DNA of 64,000 bases from assembly GCF_900111805.1 (NCBI RefSeq), contig NZ_FOJN01000012.1, positions 100,074 through 164,073 on the forward strand. The letters run 5' to 3'. Below the pieces are notes generated by a model. It did not search any database and was not told where the DNA came from. It was given only the letters and a program-made list of their open reading frames with translations. The position numbers and the translations under genes were made by a program. The stretch's first letter is position 1, and each line of letters opens with the position of its first letter. This document shows positions 62,371 through 64,000 of this stretch, in pieces. The DNA is from Rhodococcoides kroppenstedtii. Lineage in GTDB: Bacteria > Actinomycetota > Actinomycetes > Mycobacteriales > Mycobacteriaceae.

Positions 62371-62862
62371 CACTGATCGGAGCAAGCTGCCGGGACTCAC
62401 AAAATGCTGGTCCCATGGTGGATGGTTGACAAGCGCCTGGCGCAGGCTCAATTACCGTTGCCACGGGTCGACAGTGCCGCAATCCAAGACGGACAGATCC
62501 GGGTGCCAGTCGCCGTCAAAGGAATTTTCGAATAGCCGAGCGACGTCCTTTTACGTTTGAGTCTCGCAAGGGTCATGGCGCGCGTCGGTAGGCGCTCCGG
62601 GGGACGCCTCGATTCCGCGGAGGCCGCAGAATTGATAAGACTCGATCGCAACCGTCTCTGACGGCAGGGGGCTGTCCAATGCAGTGGCCTCAACGACGCC
62701 ATCACCGCGCGGAGCTTGCAACAAGCCGACCCCGTGCGACGCCGGTCGACTCAGCACCCGGCCGAGCTCTCGCCGTCCCTTTACCACCCGCCGATCCACG
62801 GTTGGCGGCGGCTCCAGGCGTGTTCTATCCAGTTGCACTCTGCTCCGACCAGGCAAGTTTTT
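62371..62862. other. 492-bp low-GC gap with possible gene remnant
   Basis: No complete gene. On the minus strand, 62452-62550 reads KDVARLFENSFDGDWHPD and on for 14 more protein-like residues to a stop, but it has no start and a stop directly before it. That looks like the eroded end of a gene. GC falls from here on. Confidence 0.4.
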
Positions 62863-63783
62863 TCAGCACGGAATGATGTAGGCCGGATCAGTGGTTCGGT
62901 CCAACCACTTACCATAAGATCCGGCAGGCGATGCATTCACTGCAGCGCAAACTTCGCCTTCGCTGCGACCAGCGACGCGGTATACGGCATAGATGGGATT
63001 GCCCTCCGCAGATTCCTGCCGCAGGGAAGGACACGAGTTGTCGGTCCTCAAGTAGGACGCGCCCGGATTTCGCAATAGCTGCGTTGCAATCTCCTGCTCA
63101 TAGGACCCCGGGGCGGTCGCCGAATACAGAATGACAACACCTGTACCGTCGCAGGCCGGAACCGAAATCTCGGTGTCCAGGCCCAGGTCGCCGTTGACTA
63201 TTCCGCCCGTGGGGCCCGTTTGCTCATCATCGGTCCGCTCACCCGGCGTCAGTTCTCCGTCCCATCTTGCCAATTCTTCCCCGAGCGCACCGTTGTAGCG
63301 GATAGACGCAATCGGGGGTCCCGTCACATCGAACGCAACAATTCCTTTGATCCGGTCACCAACCGACACAGTCCCTGCGGGCAACTGCCCGTCGACCGAT
63401 GCGAGGGCCGCCTGATACGTCGTTCCGTCCGCCGCGCGGGCCGTGAAGTACAGCGGGTTGACGTTCGTAGTGCCCTTCAGACCCTCCAAAGTCACCGATA
63501 TTTGCTGCAAGTCACCCGCGGGTGACAGACCGAACTGCGTCGGCGTTGCCGGCACGAGACTCTCCACCGTCACCCGTGTGACTACGCGACGCCCATCGGC
63601 GACGTTCTGACTGGCACCGATCGGCACAGTCTGCGCCTCATCATCCGCCTCGCTCTGCATCGTGGCGCTCGTGCTGGGTTCCGATTCTGCAGTCCCAGCA
63701 ACACGCTCGCTACATCCGATCAAAACCGCAGCCAGTGGAACCATCACAACCATGCCACGGGCAATCTCTCGCTTGATGCGCAT
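62863..63783 (-). CDS. Secreted lipoprotein, DUF4352/MPT63-like plus C-terminal actinobacterial domain
   Basis: A 306-residue lipoprotein: basic MRIKREIARG, hydrophobic stretch and lipobox VLIGC. An acidic Ser/Thr-rich linker follows. VVTRVTVESLVPATPTQFG then LPAGTVSVGDRIKGIVAFDVTGPP resemble the immunoglobulin-like DUF4352/MPT63 group. The last ~90 residues (ILYSATAPGSYEQEI, YLRTDNSCPSLR, PIYAVYRVAG, GKWLDRTTDPAYIIP) resemble the extracellular tail found on some actinobacterial Ser/Thr kinases. A stand-alone copy is unusual. The gene is of visibly lower GC than its left neighbours, suggesting transfer. Confidence 0.75.
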   Translation of the reverse strand: MRIKREIARGMVVMVPLAAVLIGCSERVAGTAESEPSTSATMQSEADDEAQTVPIGASQNVADGRRVVTRVTVESLVPATPTQFGLSPAGDLQQISVTLEGLKGTTNVNPLYFTARAADGTTYQAALASVDGQLPAGTVSVGDRIKGIVAFDVTGPPIASIRYNGALGEELARWDGELTPGERTDDEQTGPTGGIVNGDLGLDTEISVPACDGTGVVILYSATAPGSYEQEIATQLLRNPGASYLRTDNSCPSLRQESAEGNPIYAVYRVAGRSEGEVCAAVNASPAGSYGKWLDRTTDPAYIIPC

Positions 63784-63955
63784 GACGTGGCTCTCCTTGA
63801 TTCCCGACTTCTGAAATTAGCTGAACTAGTGAGGTCGATGGAGACGAGCTGGCCCCATCTCACGTTCCTTGCCGCCTGCGGCTGACGACCGTCAGCGTCC
63901 CCACGCTAGGGCGTGTCTCCCATAGTTAAGCGGTAACCCGCGAGACCGTGGCCGT

Positions 63956-64000
63956 ATGGGACAGACGAAGTCACGATTTCGCCAGTTCACCGACGAGCAG
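63956..64000 (+). CDS. Start of a probable IS3-type transposase OrfA (partial)
   Basis: The last 45 nt read MGQTKSRFRQFTDEQ, open to the window edge. The basic start followed by FTDEQ is the usual beginning of an IS3-family OrfA. TGTCTCCCATAG near 63914-63925 could be the left end of the element. Only 15 residues are visible, so the call rests on resemblance and on the low-GC context. Confidence 0.5.
   Translation, partial: MGQTKSRFRQFTDEQ

Noticed and set aside
62452..62550. Short minus-strand coding gene
   Set aside because: Protein-like for about 32 residues but no start codon and an in-frame stop immediately upstream; kept only as a possible remnant.

Overview
The window is high-GC DNA with GTG starts, 4-nt ATGA/GTGA gene overlaps and probable leaderless starts. 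It carries a monomeric NADP isocitrate dehydrogenase, an NrtR-type Nudix regulator, CaiB/BaiF, PrpD and acyl-CoA catabolic operons and a Baeyer-Villiger monooxygenase. This points to a soil actinobacterium of the mycolic-acid group, most like Rhodococcus and relatives. No rRNA, tRNA, CRISPR array or prophage was seen. The sequence looks chromosomal, except that the last ~1.6 kb is visibly lower in GC and ends in the start of a probable transposase.

Layout. 1-4.5 kb: aspartate/asparagine use (aspartase end, asparagine permease, asparaginase) and a dicarboxylate/glutamate symporter, with a 38-bp hairpin tandem repeat between them. 4.5-10.5 kb: housekeeping and stress genes (RelA/SpoT-domain alarmone synthetase, short UvrA paralogue, DedA, SRPBCC, OsmC, DoxX). 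10.5-12.7 kb: an ADP-ribose cluster (macro domain, ADP-ribosylglycohydrolase) divergent from an NrtR-like regulator. 12.7-15.4 kb: lipoprotein beta-propeller, SRPBCC, RidA, a minimal LuxR-type HTH and two palindromic repeats.

15.4-27.5 kb is a sugar-acid locus. One strand carries substrate-binding protein, sialidase-fold protein and SDR, then four-carbon-acid kinase, PdxA2-type dehydrogenase and DeoR regulator. The other strand carries a complete peptide/oligosaccharide ABC transporter, an aldo/keto reductase and an HpcH/HpaI aldolase. Four copies of one 17-bp palindrome, in two pairs 31-32 bp apart, sit in the two promoter regions and probably define a DeoR regulon. 27.5-31.4 kb: a DUF559/AbiEi-like nuclease-fold gene bracketed by two more palindromes, a DUF4262 protein, a 467-aa protein of unknown function and an HD hydrolase.

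31.4-45.4 kb: amidase and hydantoinase A/B genes, divergent from a FadR/FCD GntR regulator, followed by a MaoC, CoA-transferase, MmgE/PrpD, acyl-CoA dehydrogenase, CitE-like lyase operon, a thioesterase and an acyl-CoA ligase. This is a CoA-dependent pathway for a short branched or dicarboxylic acid, with a shared palindrome in both candidate promoters. 45.4-49.4 kb: alpha/beta hydrolase, RibD-like reductase, SNF2-like helicase with DUF5710-like N-terminus, GNAT. 49.4-55.5 kb: Baeyer-Villiger monooxygenase divergent from nitroreductase, acyl-CoA ligase, TetR and beta-lactamase-fold esterase. 55.5-64 kb: an unknown 364-aa gene bracketed by a second palindrome family, isocitrate dehydrogenase, GNAT-MFS pair, a frameshifted small membrane protein, a paralogue of the 467-aa protein's C-terminus, a lipoprotein and the transposase start.

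The most unusual signals are two families of structured palindromic repeats, one with compensatory base changes, each bracketing an orphan gene, and two operator families that tie neighbouring operons into local regulons. All domain calls are by eye; no database search was run.
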